Shown one piece after another: positions 35,701 through 45,184 of a stretch of 64,000 nt of DNA (positions are counted from its first letter, which is position 1; every line of letters begins with the position of its first letter). Origin of the DNA: Flavipsychrobacter stenotrophus. Lineage in GTDB: Bacteria > Bacteroidota > Bacteroidia > Chitinophagales > Chitinophagaceae. The notes under the pieces were generated by a model. It did not search any database and was not told where the DNA came from. It worked only from the letters and a program-made list of their open reading frames with translations. Made by a program: the position numbers and the translations under genes. Location of the stretch: contig NZ_PPSL01000002.1 in NCBI RefSeq assembly GCF_002954265.1, forward strand, positions 496,001 through 560,000, given 5' to 3'.

Positions 35701-37897
35701 CATAGATACCAGGACCAAAATCCCAGTGATATCGATAGGCACCTGTTACTCCGGTTGCTGTAAATTTAATTGAATCTCGACGAGTACAATTGGGTAAGCC
35801 GGCCGCTATGTAAGCATTGGCAGCTGTGAGCGAGTTAGGGAATATAGCAGGAGGGAATACCCACATTCTATGCCTGAAAGTATCACAGCAACCTGCAAGA
35901 CAACTTACCTCTGTGTATGTGTATGTGTTAGATGTTGGTAATGTGCTTGATGGAGTAGGGTAAACAATAGAGAATGTATCACCATAAAAACTCGGAGTAC
36001 TAGGCCCTGTAGGAACTGTCCACATATGCGTACATGCTGCACAACCGGAATCTTTAAAGAATACAGTAGTATTAGGACAAACTGAATCGGAATACGGAAG
36101 GTGAAGGCCACCGGCAGTAAGCGGGAATGTACCGATAGCAAATGTTGGGTGAGTAGACCCGATCAATACCCTTACTGTATCAGTGCCTGCACAACCGCCT
36201 AATGACGCATCGAGATGCCAGTTGACTGTTGTTAACCAGCTACCACCCCCAGCGTATATATGGCCGGTATCTGTATAGATACCCGCACCAGCAGTTCCGC
36301 CATCGCCAAAGGTGATATTATCGACATTGATAGTAGCACCAGCAACGTCGATGGTCATGTGGTAACCCACGTGAATTGGTGTACAACCTGAATCGACGTC
36401 TGTCGAAATTGTTACGTTTGCCGGAGCCACACGAGCAATACCTGCATGTAGCGTAGAGTCTTTACAACCCAATGCATCTGTTACAACCAGAGTAACGTTG
36501 TAGCTGCCTGCTGTATTATAGGTAAAGCTGTGGTTAGCACCACCTGCAGCACCAGTTGCTGAGAAAGAGGTAACAGTAGCAGATGGAGTGAGCCACTTGT
36601 AAGTATTTGAATTTACAACCGGTAGGGCGTGGTAACCAGTAGTAAGTGGAGCAGCACAACGGTATGGATTATCGGCAGTTACTGTAGTAACAGGTGCAGG
36701 GTTAACGTGTAAAGGATGCGTGGCGTCAGAAATGCAACCATTTCCATTAACAAGATAATCGTGTACAATATAATCTCCTGCAAGCATAGTTGCCGGGTTT
36801 ATTGTAACCGTCCACGGACTAGCAGCCATCGGCCCTCCTTCAACTGTTATTCCGGATGAATTTACGATGTAAAAATATTGTGTAACCGGCGCAATCACAT
36901 CGACAGTAGTATTATCAGTAAATGTTATTGATGCATTTTGACAAACTGTAGCGGGTGATGGCAGGAAGTTGGCAGTAAAGTTACCCACATGCACCATGAT
37001 TGTCGATGAGATAGAAGAACAACCGGCAGCATTGAACGTGGTGCAAACAACCGGATAATCTCCGGGAGCATTGAACGTAGGTGAAAAAGTAGTGTCGTTA
37101 GGACCAGTTGAATTATAGGTACCAGGAGTTCCACCAGTAGCTGACCAATGATAAGAAGTAGCACCCGTAGAGCAACCTGCAGAGAATGTAGTATTAACCG
37201 GAGCAACGCAGCCCAGGTTATTATCGGTGCGGGTAATACAAGCAACAGGGTTACCCACTATGTGTATATAACTTGTACGGGTAAGATTACCACCGCAACC
37301 GCAGCTTGCACCATTGAATAATAATGTAATGGTATAGTCACCGGGAACAGTAAAGTTAAAGGTAGCGTTTGTTGTATTTTGATTGGCGAAAGTAGCAGGG
37401 CCGCTAACGATCCAAGTCCAGACGTGGCTAGGACAAACAGTATCACCAGTAGAGAGATTTGTAAAAGATACGTTACCAATACATCTTGGAGAAGCATCGG
37501 CAGGGTTGGTTACCGCAAAGTCGATAGTTGGCGGCGCAGTAACATTAACGAAGTTATTCTGGAAAGAATAGCCTGTATCAGTTCCACAAACCACACGCAC
37601 ACCTACGTTGTAACTACCAATTGCAGAGAAAGCCCTGCTGGCCGTTGCTGACGCGCCGCTAGATACCGTAACAGTATCGGCAGACGTAGTGGCAGGATTG
37701 TTGATGTAGTACCACAAAAAAGATTGAGTACCTGAACAGGTGGGTGCAGTCGCAGTAAATGCAACATTGAGGAAATTACAACCGGTTCGGTTTGACGTAG
37801 TGGAAAACGTCACCGGGATAACAGCAGCACGTACGAGTGAGGGTATAGCAATAAGGCATAAGAGCGTTACAACCCGTAAAATTCGCTTCATAGACAA
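32735..37897 (-). CDS. Giant PKD-repeat surface protein with gliding-motility C-terminal domain
   Basis: 1720 residues. After a signal peptide (MKRILRVVTLLCLIAIPSLVRA) the protein is almost all PKD/Ig-like domains; repeated motifs are of the form W-x-FGDG and HxYxxxGxYxVxV, for example VWNFGDGSPST and HTYTAPGNYNVRVIV. Two later segments share IxAGxxVxLxA and WxPAxxLxC-type repeats. The end is the gliding-motility-associated domain (FIPNTFTPNGDGNNDRFYV, then YNRWGELVYEA and the final RGDISLVR), a type B T9SS sorting domain. It is probably a surface adhesin or extracellular matrix protein exported with the neighbouring PorP/SprF. Confidence 0.94.
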   Translation of the reverse strand: MSMKRILRVVTLLCLIAIPSLVRAAVIPVTFSTTSNRTGCNFLNVAFTATAPTCSGTQSFLWYYINNPATTSADTVTVSSGASATASRAFSAIGSYNVGVRVVCGTDTGYSFQNNFVNVTAPPTIDFAVTNPADASPRCIGNVSFTNLSTGDTVCPSHVWTWIVSGPATFANQNTTNATFNFTVPGDYTITLLFNGASCGCGGNLTRTSYIHIVGNPVACITRTDNNLGCVAPVNTTFSAGCSTGATSYHWSATGGTPGTYNSTGPNDTTFSPTFNAPGDYPVVCTTFNAAGCSSISSTIMVHVGNFTANFLPSPATVCQNASITFTDNTTVDVIAPVTQYFYIVNSSGITVEGGPMAASPWTVTINPATMLAGDYIVHDYLVNGNGCISDATHPLHVNPAPVTTVTADNPYRCAAPLTTGYHALPVVNSNTYKWLTPSATVTSFSATGAAGGANHSFTYNTAGSYNVTLVVTDALGCKDSTLHAGIARVAPANVTISTDVDSGCTPIHVGYHMTIDVAGATINVDNITFGDGGTAGAGIYTDTGHIYAGGGSWLTTVNWHLDASLGGCAGTDTVRVLIGSTHPTFAIGTFPLTAGGLHLPYSDSVCPNTTVFFKDSGCAACTHMWTVPTGPSTPSFYGDTFSIVYPTPSSTLPTSNTYTYTEVSCLAGCCDTFRHRMWVFPPAIFPNSLTAANAYIAAGLPNCTRRDSIKFTATGVTGAYRYHWDFGPGIYDTASTSTPTVAHNYGIGSGSGTYTVVVTAIGLGLADSSNCYNSASLVINLGPSDTTWTMVDSNFCLGSDLFVHGPQRLDGSPFTQYFWSWGDGPGVTTVAADSNASHTYTAPGNYNVRVIVTNNFGCKDTAQRKRAHVYGAIGSTTFAPNPVCVGSLVTFTDGHTFPNSALFSRSVSYDYPTITLTPVATTPNTFTHAFAEGTWTVAVRDVDNSPLGCATFDTFVVNATVPHAYFTSPDTLGACAGVPVSFHDTNTHCQYVWNFGDGSPSTAPSAADSNIVHTYTANGNWTVSVTIISDGTGGYPLGCSNTFTRTNYIHLSNISGIAIENFGDTSVGCPPLQIAMGPSSTSTSYLYTYTWSVSGTPATSFSGPYYFDQIYGTGSHTVTMIAISPRGCRDTLHRNIFVGGPTGFITVTPTSGCGPVSVNLHFTNTGSVALGTDYIWSTCPFGSFTSQTDDTTIVFSTPGDYCPPSVIIQNSGCIVNINSTDSIHIYATPTVVVTHALRICYGGTDVLTATGADTYSWASPTAVICTNCSFIAVSPLTTTVYTVTGTNANGCTDTALVTVVVDSPIVIHISGRDSMCIGQQDTLTATGGSGVFTWTTHPGPDTASGLSCNVCNPVIVRTTTTKTYWAITTNALGCKDSASFTVTVNPLPILHVTPDPAYVCAGDSTQLFATGATTYLWKPRIGLSNDSVANPKSGIMANIIYTLTGTTQYGCRDSMTVPVESYHRNVTSVRSDTIICAGDQARLIARGGLSYTWHPGNTLNDSTIYNPIATPSVTTIYSVHIQENPCFDTTQFVKVTVIPLPILRVPPTITIIAGNSVQLYADALNPVTLTSYAWTPADSTLTCTDCPHPIATPIVTTTYSVTATTIEGCAGTGSVTIKLLCETNQVFIPNTFTPNGDGNNDRFYVSGKGLGLIKRMAVYNRWGELVYEAYNVRPNDPGAGWDGTYRGEIVAPDVFVYVLDVMCSTGEPFVFRGDISLVR

Positions 37898-38172
37898 TGA
37901 TTTTGAACAAATATTGTTTACTTCCTAAAAAATAGAAATTACCTAACTTAGTATTAGGGACGTAAATATAATTAAAGTTAGTTCATTAGCAGAACAAAAT
38001 GTTAAGTTTTTGGCGAAAATCTTTCAAAAGGACGAAATAATTACACTTTTCCTCTATATAAACCACGATTCGCGCAAAATAATTATAAACTAAAAACATA
38101 TGTAGTTATCATTAACTAAGGAAAAAGCCTGGAACACATTACATTTTCAGCAAATGGGCGCGATAAAACTGA
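37898..38172. other. AT-rich gap between the PKD gene and the cytochrome/propeller gene
   Basis: Should hold the PKD operon promoter. A short inverted word (TAGTTA-TCAT-TAACTA, about 38104-38119) is present. I see no gene and no convincing promoter. Confidence 0.3.
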
Positions 38173-39693
38173 TTATTTGAATCGCGTTGCGGCGGAATAA
38201 GGCATCACCGTTAGCTGATACCGTTTATTGTTGATCGGCTGAAGTGTATGCAGATCGTAAATGGAATACCACCCTGCCCGGCCTGAGCAAGCAGTTGCAT
38301 GGTGGGGAGCCGGACCAGCCGGGTTGGCATTGGTGCAGACAACATATAAAAGCCCGTTTTGATCATCGACAGCAAGACCGTGGGGTTGGTAAAAGTCTCC
38401 ATAAATGGCAATGGTTTCGAGGGTATTGTAGTTGATGGCATATACAGAGCCTCTCATACCTGAGACTGTAGAGGCGTCTTCCATACAAGACACAAAAAGA
38501 TAAGGCACCGTAGTGGACCAGGCCATTTCCTGTGGCAGGGTTCCAACGGAGATGTGAGCCAATACACTATCGGTGTGGGCATCCAGCACCCTTACCTCAT
38601 TGCTTGTCTGGCAGGTAACGAAGTAGTGAGAATAGTCGGGAGCCATGAGTATCTCATGCGGATTAGGCGCTGTTATAGTAGAGTCTGTACTTGTAAATGC
38701 AGGGCTACCATTAAGGCTCAATTGCTTATACATCATACCATCGGCCGACATCTTGTAAATGACATTGCCGTATTGTGCAGTAACAAAAAACGTATCGAAT
38801 GTGCGATTGGACGTGATACCATGAGGATAAACCAATGTACTCCCCCCGCCCAACGTGCGGCCCGGATCAACATTCATCGTTGCGCTATTGAGATATGCGA
38901 GTATACCATCTCCCACCCAACTGGAGGTGACCACAGCCGTATCGGCAGGAGCTACATAAAGGATATTCCATGAACCATTTGCTTTTAGAGACCCTACATT
39001 AGCGCTACCCGCCAGCTGGTCTGTTCGGGTGTCTATTTTTTGCACATAGTCGCCATTGAGAAAGCTGGCATACATATGCATACCGTCATTTGCCGCACGC
39101 ACGCAATGCGGGCTTTCAACCTTAGCCGAAGATGCACCAATAGGTATGTACCGCATGACCACATGTCTTTCGGCATCGATAACAGCCAACAGATCGCAGC
39201 CTTGTTGAGTAATGTATATTTTTTGCCTTGTATCGGGGTTGGAGGAGAAGGCAATGTTGCCATTTTTATCGGGGGCACCATTGGCTATCCAGTTCTTCAG
39301 TGTAGTGTATTCAGCTGTGGTGAGGGGCGATTGGGGGAATGCCGTAGTACTTTCGGGCATAGTAGGGGTGGCCAATGGGCCATTGGCGGCATTGGTATTG
39401 ACGAAATATAATAAAGGGCTATTCTCCGCATTATAGGGGACAACCACAGCCCCGCTTGAGCCACCGTTGAACAGAGCATCCCACGTGTCCAGGCGCAGTT
39501 CACTTGCATTGTGATAACTGGCAGCATTGTGACAGCCGGATACCGCACATTTTGCAACCATTATACGGGCAACATCCTGCGGAAAATTACCATCGGCGGT
39601 GATCACCTGCGAGTAAGGCTTATGGACACACGATGTGATTATGCCAGCTAAGGCAGCAGATAATAAAAACACACAAAGAGGATACCCGCGCAT
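38173..39693 (-). CDS. Lipoprotein: cytochrome c-like domain fused to YVTN-type beta-propeller
   Basis: 506 residues. A lipoprotein signal ends at Cys22 (IITSC). Residues about 36-150 look like a cytochrome c domain with the unusual haem motif CAVSGCH (Cys49, Cys54, His55; four residues between the cysteines), a likely axial Met112 (TPTMPES) and the end motif LKNWIANGAPD. The rest carries blades such as IDAERHVVMRYIPIG, VRVLDAHTDSVLAHISVG and AVDDQNGLLYVVCTN, a YVTN-like seven-blade propeller. It may be an electron-transfer or surface-binding protein. The haem could also be absent. Confidence 0.8.
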   Translation of the reverse strand: MRGYPLCVFLLSAALAGIITSCVHKPYSQVITADGNFPQDVARIMVAKCAVSGCHNAASYHNASELRLDTWDALFNGGSSGAVVVPYNAENSPLLYFVNTNAANGPLATPTMPESTTAFPQSPLTTAEYTTLKNWIANGAPDKNGNIAFSSNPDTRQKIYITQQGCDLLAVIDAERHVVMRYIPIGASSAKVESPHCVRAANDGMHMYASFLNGDYVQKIDTRTDQLAGSANVGSLKANGSWNILYVAPADTAVVTSSWVGDGILAYLNSATMNVDPGRTLGGGSTLVYPHGITSNRTFDTFFVTAQYGNVIYKMSADGMMYKQLSLNGSPAFTSTDSTITAPNPHEILMAPDYSHYFVTCQTSNEVRVLDAHTDSVLAHISVGTLPQEMAWSTTVPYLFVSCMEDASTVSGMRGSVYAINYNTLETIAIYGDFYQPHGLAVDDQNGLLYVVCTNANPAGPAPHHATACSGRAGWYSIYDLHTLQPINNKRYQLTVMPYSAATRFK

Positions 39694-39844
39694 GGTATAA
39701 AGTTACTGAGAATGAGTGAACAGATAAGATGTGCTGTTGACAATAAAATAAACCCGGATGTCCAGCTGTAAAAGTATTTAGGGCTAAAAAGATTATATTT
39801 ACAATTCGTTTTGTCGGGTAAACCGGCAGTATACCATACCACAC

Positions 39845-40723
39845 ATGCTAGTAGCTCTATATAACCGCACATTCGATCCGCAGGATGTTCCTGTGTTGCT
39901 CCACATACTTAAGCTGCTGGAAGACCATAAGTTGCAGTTGGTTTTTTATAAAGAATTTTATGACAGACTGCAACCACACTATACCCCGGCAAGCCCTGTA
40001 AGATTTTTTACGGGCAAACTGGATCTGCCGCTCAATACTGATATGTTGTTCAGCCTGGGTGGCGATGGTACAATGCTTGATGCTATATGCTTTGTAGGTA
40101 GTTCGGGTATACCACTGATAGGTATAAACCTGGGCAGGCTAGGCTTCCTTGCGGCAATACCTGAAGAAGAAGTAGAAGGTGCCATAATATCGCTGGTAAG
40201 AGGTTCTTATACGCTGGAGAAAAGGACATTGATACACCTTGACTCTAACATTCCATTATTTAACGGATCGCCGTATGCATTGAATGAGTTTACCCTGCAC
40301 AGGCAAGACACTTCTTCCATGATAAAGGTGCATACTTACCTGAACGGAGAGTTTCTGAATACTTATTGGGCAGATGGACTTATAGTAGCAACGCCTACGG
40401 GGTCTACTGGTTATTCTCTAAGTTGCGGAGGGCCGGTGGTATTCCCTCAGACATCTAGCTTTGTAATAACACCTGTAGCACCGCATAACCTGAATACACG
40501 GCCAATAGTGGTGCCTGACGACAATGTGATATCGTTTGAGATAGAGGGCAGATCGGAGCAGTTTTTGTGTACACTCGATGCCCGAACAGAGACCATCAAG
40601 AGCAATGTGCAACTGGCGGTAAAGAAAGAAAATTTCACCGTATCGCTGGTGCGACCTGATGAACACAACTTCCTGAATACAATACGCCAGAAATTGTACT
40701 GGGGGATTGACAGAAGAAACTAA
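39845..40723 (+). CDS. nadK: NAD kinase
   Basis: Phosphorylates NAD+ to NADP+. 292 residues. The signature SLGGDGTMLDA has its GGDGT at residues 72-76. The NE motif follows in YALNEFTLHR, then the TPTGSTGYSLSCGGP box that closes the active site. The start codon at 39845 is right after the likely control region and needs no extension. The gene is separate from the convergent and divergent neighbours. Confidence 0.96.
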   Translation: MLVALYNRTFDPQDVPVLLHILKLLEDHKLQLVFYKEFYDRLQPHYTPASPVRFFTGKLDLPLNTDMLFSLGGDGTMLDAICFVGSSGIPLIGINLGRLGFLAAIPEEEVEGAIISLVRGSYTLEKRTLIHLDSNIPLFNGSPYALNEFTLHRQDTSSMIKVHTYLNGEFLNTYWADGLIVATPTGSTGYSLSCGGPVVFPQTSSFVITPVAPHNLNTRPIVVPDDNVISFEIEGRSEQFLCTLDARTETIKSNVQLAVKKENFTVSLVRPDEHNFLNTIRQKLYWGIDRRN

Positions 40724-40788
40724 AAAGTGCGTCCTGGTATAGATGAGTAATTACCAGACCTTTTGAACTTATAAACTATTGATAACTG

Positions 40789-43002
40789 ATGAACCAGTTG
40801 AAGAGACTTTCATTTATAGTACTTAGCCTATTTTCTTTACCGGTATACGCCGGGAGCACGTGGCATGCTGTAGCTGCACGCGAAGGAGCCAATACCAGAG
40901 CTCACCTTGTGGACAACGCTCAGTACAAACTATATCAACTGGATAATGAGGCTTTGGTAGCAACTTTGAATTCTGCTGCAACGAGCATAATTGAATTGCC
41001 TATGCCGGATGGCACTATGAGGGCGTTCAGAACAACGGAAACACATCTGCTACCGGCTATCTTAGCAGGTAAGTACCCTGAGCTGAAAACGTACAATGGT
41101 GTGGCAGTTGATCGCCCATCCATCACGGCTAAAATAGATCTTGGTCCATCGGGGTTTCATGCCATGATCTATAATGGCAATAACACGTGGTTTGTAGATC
41201 CTGTAAGTGACTTTAGTACAAACACGAATTACATAGCCAAATACAAAAAGGACGAAAAACACAAAGAGGTAGAAACGGGTTGCCAGGCGATAAAGGCTGA
41301 GCTGCAAAAGGAAAGAAAATATAGTTACAGAACTGTAAACGGCTATCAGCTGCGCACTTATCGGATAGCGATAGCGTGCGACCATCAGTATGCGCAGGCA
41401 GCAGTGGGCACAGAAACTCCTAACAAGCTTCAGACGCTGAATAAGGTAATAACCTCGATGAACCGCATAAACGGGGTATATGAAAGGGAGCTATCTATTA
41501 CTATGCAACTGGTAGACAAAGAGGACACCCTGCTATTTATTAATGAAGCAACAGACCCCTTTGGGCCATTGGATTCCAATCCGTTTGGACTGATGACGCT
41601 GAACCAGAAATATTGTGACTCGCTGATAGGCACAACCAACTATGATCTGGGGCATGTGTTTAGCACCGGAGCAGGCGGCCTTTCGCAGATAGGTTGCGTA
41701 TGTAATGTTGCTAACAAAGCACAAAGCGTAACCGGCAACAGCCAGCCTACCGGCGATGGCTTTGACATAGACTATGTGGCGCATGAGATAGGGCATGAAT
41801 TTGGTGCAGATCACACATTTAATAACAACGTGAGCGGCAGCTGCGCAGGGAATGCCAATCCGGAAACAGCAGTGGAGCCCGGAAGCGGATCTACATTGAT
41901 GGCCTATGCCGGCATATGCGGCGGAGACAATGTGCAACTACATAGTGATGATTACTTCAGCACGGCAAGCCTGCTACAGATCAACACCTTTGTGACCACC
42001 ACAGCCGATGTATGCGCTGATAAAACAAACTCTGGCAACAAGCCACCTGCATTGGCAACATTCGACACGTCTTATTATATTCCTTACCAGACGCCATTTG
42101 AGCTAACGGCACCAATAGCTATAGACTCAGCAGCAGATACACTCACTACCTATTGCTGGGAACAGTTTAACCTGGGTGATTTTGGAAAGACGCTGAATTC
42201 AACTGAAGTGGCGGGTCCACTGTTCAGGTCTTATGCGCCCGACACAAGCCGCACGCGCATTTTCCCGCATATAGAAATGGTACTTGAAGGGCAAAAAAGC
42301 AATGCGGGGATAAATAACGCGGAGGGTGAAAAACTGCCTACAGTAGCACGTTTCCTTACATTCCGACTGACCACACGCAGCATATTAAATGGACTGGGTT
42401 GCTTCCTGTTTCCTGATGATAGTATACACCTTGATGTGATCAACACGGGCAGAGGATTTACTGTAACCAGCCAAAGCACCCCCAATCTGAAGTTTATAGG
42501 TACCAGTGTGCAGACCGTAACCTGGGATGTAGCTAATACCACTGATGCCCCAATAAGTGCTAATGAAGTAGATATTTATCTGTCGCTAGACGGTGGCTAT
42601 ACATGGACGTATAACCTTGGCCGATTCCCTAATACCGGATCAGCAATCATTACCTTGCCCAACCCTGCCAATACATCTAACAAGGCACGTATAAAGGTGA
42701 AAGGTGCGGGCAATGTATTCTTTAACATCAACGGATCGGACTTTTCTGTGATCAGCAATCCGGGTATATATGGCGATATATTGCTGTTTCCCGTACCCGC
42801 TCACAACACGGTAACTATTGTTACAGGCGACAAAGGTTCTGTTGATGCGGTAGTCTATAACGCGGCCGGCAGAGTGTCATGGAAAGGTGCTATAAACGGC
42901 ATCTATGACCTTGATGTAAGCATGTGGCCAAGAGGTGTCTATTTTATAAAAATGATAGACGTAAGAAACCAGGAGACGAAGAAGAAGTTTGTGCTGGAAT
43001 AA
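40789..43002 (+). CDS. Secreted reprolysin-type metalloprotease with T9SS sorting domain
   Basis: 737 residues. After a signal peptide (SFIVLSLFSLPVYAG) and a propeptide-like region of about 170 residues comes a metzincin domain with the full zinc motif HEIGHEFGADH (His332, Glu333, His336, His342) and a Met-turn candidate in STLMAYAGIC. A beta-rich region follows (FTVTSQSTPNLKFIGTSVQT). The T9SS sorting domain starts near LLFPVPAHNTVTI and ends MWPRGVYFIKMIDVRNQE. It should be secreted to digest proteins. Confidence 0.94.
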   Translation: MNQLKRLSFIVLSLFSLPVYAGSTWHAVAAREGANTRAHLVDNAQYKLYQLDNEALVATLNSAATSIIELPMPDGTMRAFRTTETHLLPAILAGKYPELKTYNGVAVDRPSITAKIDLGPSGFHAMIYNGNNTWFVDPVSDFSTNTNYIAKYKKDEKHKEVETGCQAIKAELQKERKYSYRTVNGYQLRTYRIAIACDHQYAQAAVGTETPNKLQTLNKVITSMNRINGVYERELSITMQLVDKEDTLLFINEATDPFGPLDSNPFGLMTLNQKYCDSLIGTTNYDLGHVFSTGAGGLSQIGCVCNVANKAQSVTGNSQPTGDGFDIDYVAHEIGHEFGADHTFNNNVSGSCAGNANPETAVEPGSGSTLMAYAGICGGDNVQLHSDDYFSTASLLQINTFVTTTADVCADKTNSGNKPPALATFDTSYYIPYQTPFELTAPIAIDSAADTLTTYCWEQFNLGDFGKTLNSTEVAGPLFRSYAPDTSRTRIFPHIEMVLEGQKSNAGINNAEGEKLPTVARFLTFRLTTRSILNGLGCFLFPDDSIHLDVINTGRGFTVTSQSTPNLKFIGTSVQTVTWDVANTTDAPISANEVDIYLSLDGGYTWTYNLGRFPNTGSAIITLPNPANTSNKARIKVKGAGNVFFNINGSDFSVISNPGIYGDILLFPVPAHNTVTIVTGDKGSVDAVVYNAAGRVSWKGAINGIYDLDVSMWPRGVYFIKMIDVRNQETKKKFVLE

Positions 43003-43009
43003 AACTAAG

Positions 43010-43147
43010 TGAAAAGTGAGAACCAAAAAGTATTACAGATACCAATACAAGTTTTGTACTAACGTTGAGTTAATTGTACAATGACAAATTGAATTACAAT
43101 ATGATTCCCGAAGGATATAACTTTTGCACTTTGGGGTTTTCACTTTT
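43010..43147. repeat. Paired AAAAGT-type repeats between convergent genes
   Basis: Left arm 43010-43031 (TGAAAAGTGAGAACCAAAAA) and right arm 43128-43147 (ACTTTGGGGTTTTCACTTTT) are imperfect reverse complements about 96 bp apart. They may form a terminator-like structure for both the metzincin gene and rnc. Confidence 0.5.
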
Positions 43148-43162
43148 GACTTAGCGCCGGTG

Positions 43163-43885
43163 TTATCTTTCCCCTATCGGGCCTAATTTCTCAAGGGCAT
43201 TTTTAGCGGCAACCTGGCCGGCGTCTTTCTTATTGTAGCCGGTGCCACTGGCAATCATTTCGCCATTAACGGTAATGCCTACAGTGAAGAGTTTACGGGT
43301 GTTCTCAATCTTTTCATCGAGCGTGTCGAAGCTCAATGTGTGGTTGTTTTTCTGCGCCCAACTAAGTAGTTGGTTCTTGAAATTAGTATCTGTACTTTCC
43401 ATAGTGTCGAGATCGACATAAGGACGAACAAGTTGGTTGATGATGAATTTGCGAGTGACTTCCAGCCCGCGATCTAAGTAAACTGCGCCAATAAGTGCCT
43501 CAAGTGCGTTACCGAAAATGTGACTACGACTAAGGCTGCGATCGTTGGTATTGTAAACGACCAACTTATTGAGCCCCATGCGCAGCGCCACATTGTTCAT
43601 GGTTTCCCGACGGACTATCTTAGAGCGTAACTCGGTGAGATAGCCTTCGTCTTCGTAAGGGTATTTTTTGAACAGGTATTCCGCTATGATAGCACCCAGG
43701 AAGGCATCACCCAGAAACTCAAGCCTTTCATTGCTATCGGTAGCCTCTTCGGGGCGGGAACGATGCATGAGGGCAAGTTTATAGAATGCTACGCGCTTTG
43801 GCGTAAAGCCAAGCACCTGCTCTAATTGAGCGAGAAGCTCCTTGTCGGAAGAAAAAATATTGAGGATACGGGAAAACCTTCCCAC
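43163..43885 (-). CDS. rnc: Ribonuclease III
   Basis: Cuts double-stranded RNA in rRNA and mRNA processing. 240 residues from a GTG start only 2 bp after the fabF stop, so it is likely read with fabF. The signature ERLEFLGDAFLG is followed by the second catalytic acidic region in NALEALIGAVYLDRG, and a C-terminal dsRNA-binding domain ends GYNKKDAGQVAAKNALEKLG. The acpP-fabF-rnc order is conserved in many Bacteroidota. Confidence 0.95.
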   Translation of the reverse strand: MGRFSRILNIFSSDKELLAQLEQVLGFTPKRVAFYKLALMHRSRPEEATDSNERLEFLGDAFLGAIIAEYLFKKYPYEDEGYLTELRSKIVRRETMNNVALRMGLNKLVVYNTNDRSLSRSHIFGNALEALIGAVYLDRGLEVTRKFIINQLVRPYVDLDTMESTDTNFKNQLLSWAQKNNHTLSFDTLDEKIENTRKLFTVGITVNGEMIASGTGYNKKDAGQVAAKNALEKLGPIGER

Positions 43886-43887
43886 AA

Positions 43888-45147
43888 TTATTCTGAATAT
43901 TTTTTGAAGATCACAGATGCATTATGGCCACCAAAACCGAAAGTGTTGCTCAGCGCAGCTCTTACTGTTTTCTTTTGTGCTTTATGGAAAGTGAAATTCA
44001 AACGGGGATCGAAAGAAGGATCGTCCGTAAAGTGATTAATAGTAGGAGGGATAATATCATTAGTGGCAGCAAGAATACTTGCAATAGCCTCTATTGCCCC
44101 GGCCGCGCCCAACAGGTGACCTGTCATAGACTTGGTAGAGCTGATATTGAGGTTGTAAGCGTGCTCACCGAAAACACGCTGTATAGCTGCGATCTCGCTG
44201 ATATCGCCCAATGGTGTAGAAGTACCATGCACATTGATGTAATCAATATCTTCAGGTACCATACCCGCATCCGCAAGGGCTGATCTCATTACATTGTAAG
44301 CACCGAGGCCTTCGGGGTGAGGAGCTGTAAGATGGTAAGCATCTGCACTAAGGCCGCCACCGGCTACCTCTATGATGATGTTTGCACCTCTTCTTTTAGC
44401 ATGCTCGTACTCTTCCATTACCAGTGCGCCCGAGCCTTCACCCAATACAAAACCATCGCGATCGAGATCGAATGGCCTGCTGGCTGTTTTAGGATCATCA
44501 TTGCGCTCTGAAAGGGCTTTCATAGCATTGAACCCACCGATACCGGCTTCTGTCACCACCGCCTCAGATCCACCACATATAATAGCATCGGCCTTGCCCA
44601 TGCGTATATAGTTAAGTGCATCGATGATGGCATTGGTAGAAGAAGCGCAGGCACTTACCGTAGCGAAATTGGGGCCACGGAAACCGTACTTCATAGATAT
44701 ATGCCCAGGGGCAATATCCAGAATAAGCTTGGGGATGAAGAAGGGGTTGAAACGGGGAGTACCATCACCTGAATTAAAGTTTTTCATTTCCTCAATGAAA
44801 GTGATCATACCACCAATTCCAGATCCCCAGATAACACCGACCCTGTCTTTGTCCACATCGCTATCAAGTAGACCCGAATGCTTCACAGCCTCATCAGCAG
44901 CAACGAGTGCCAGCTGAGAGAAACGATCGAGCTTGCGGGCTTCCTTGCGCTCAAAATAATCTTCGGGGTTAAAACCCTTCAGTTCACATGCAAATTTGGT
45001 CTTGAACTTAGTGACGTCGAATTGTTTTATGAAATCGGCGCCCGCAACTCCATTGATCAGACCGTCCCAAAAAGTTGGTATAGTATTGCCTAATGGGGTA
45101 AGGGCGCCGAGGCCCGTAATCACTACTCGTTTATACGGTAAATTCAT
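43888..45147 (-). CDS. fabF: 3-oxoacyl-[acyl-carrier-protein] synthase II
   Basis: Extends fatty acids by two carbons per round by joining malonyl-ACP to the growing chain. 419 residues. The catalytic triad is Cys167 (VSACASS), His307 (NVHGTST) and His344 (MTGHLLGA). The preceding Rossmann-like opening ITGLGALTPLGN is standard. It lies in the acpP-fabF-rnc cluster, 37 bp after acpP. Confidence 0.97.
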   Translation of the reverse strand: MNLPYKRVVITGLGALTPLGNTIPTFWDGLINGVAGADFIKQFDVTKFKTKFACELKGFNPEDYFERKEARKLDRFSQLALVAADEAVKHSGLLDSDVDKDRVGVIWGSGIGGMITFIEEMKNFNSGDGTPRFNPFFIPKLILDIAPGHISMKYGFRGPNFATVSACASSTNAIIDALNYIRMGKADAIICGGSEAVVTEAGIGGFNAMKALSERNDDPKTASRPFDLDRDGFVLGEGSGALVMEEYEHAKRRGANIIIEVAGGGLSADAYHLTAPHPEGLGAYNVMRSALADAGMVPEDIDYINVHGTSTPLGDISEIAAIQRVFGEHAYNLNISSTKSMTGHLLGAAGAIEAIASILAATNDIIPPTINHFTDDPSFDPRLNFTFHKAQKKTVRAALSNTFGFGGHNASVIFKKYSE

Positions 45148-45184
45148 TTTGACGTTTTCAGTTCTTTGCTTGGAATGGTGAAAA

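Noticed and set aside
37258-37497. Other-frame open frames inside the PKD giant and TamB genes
   Set aside because: They overlap large, well-supported genes and have no own features.
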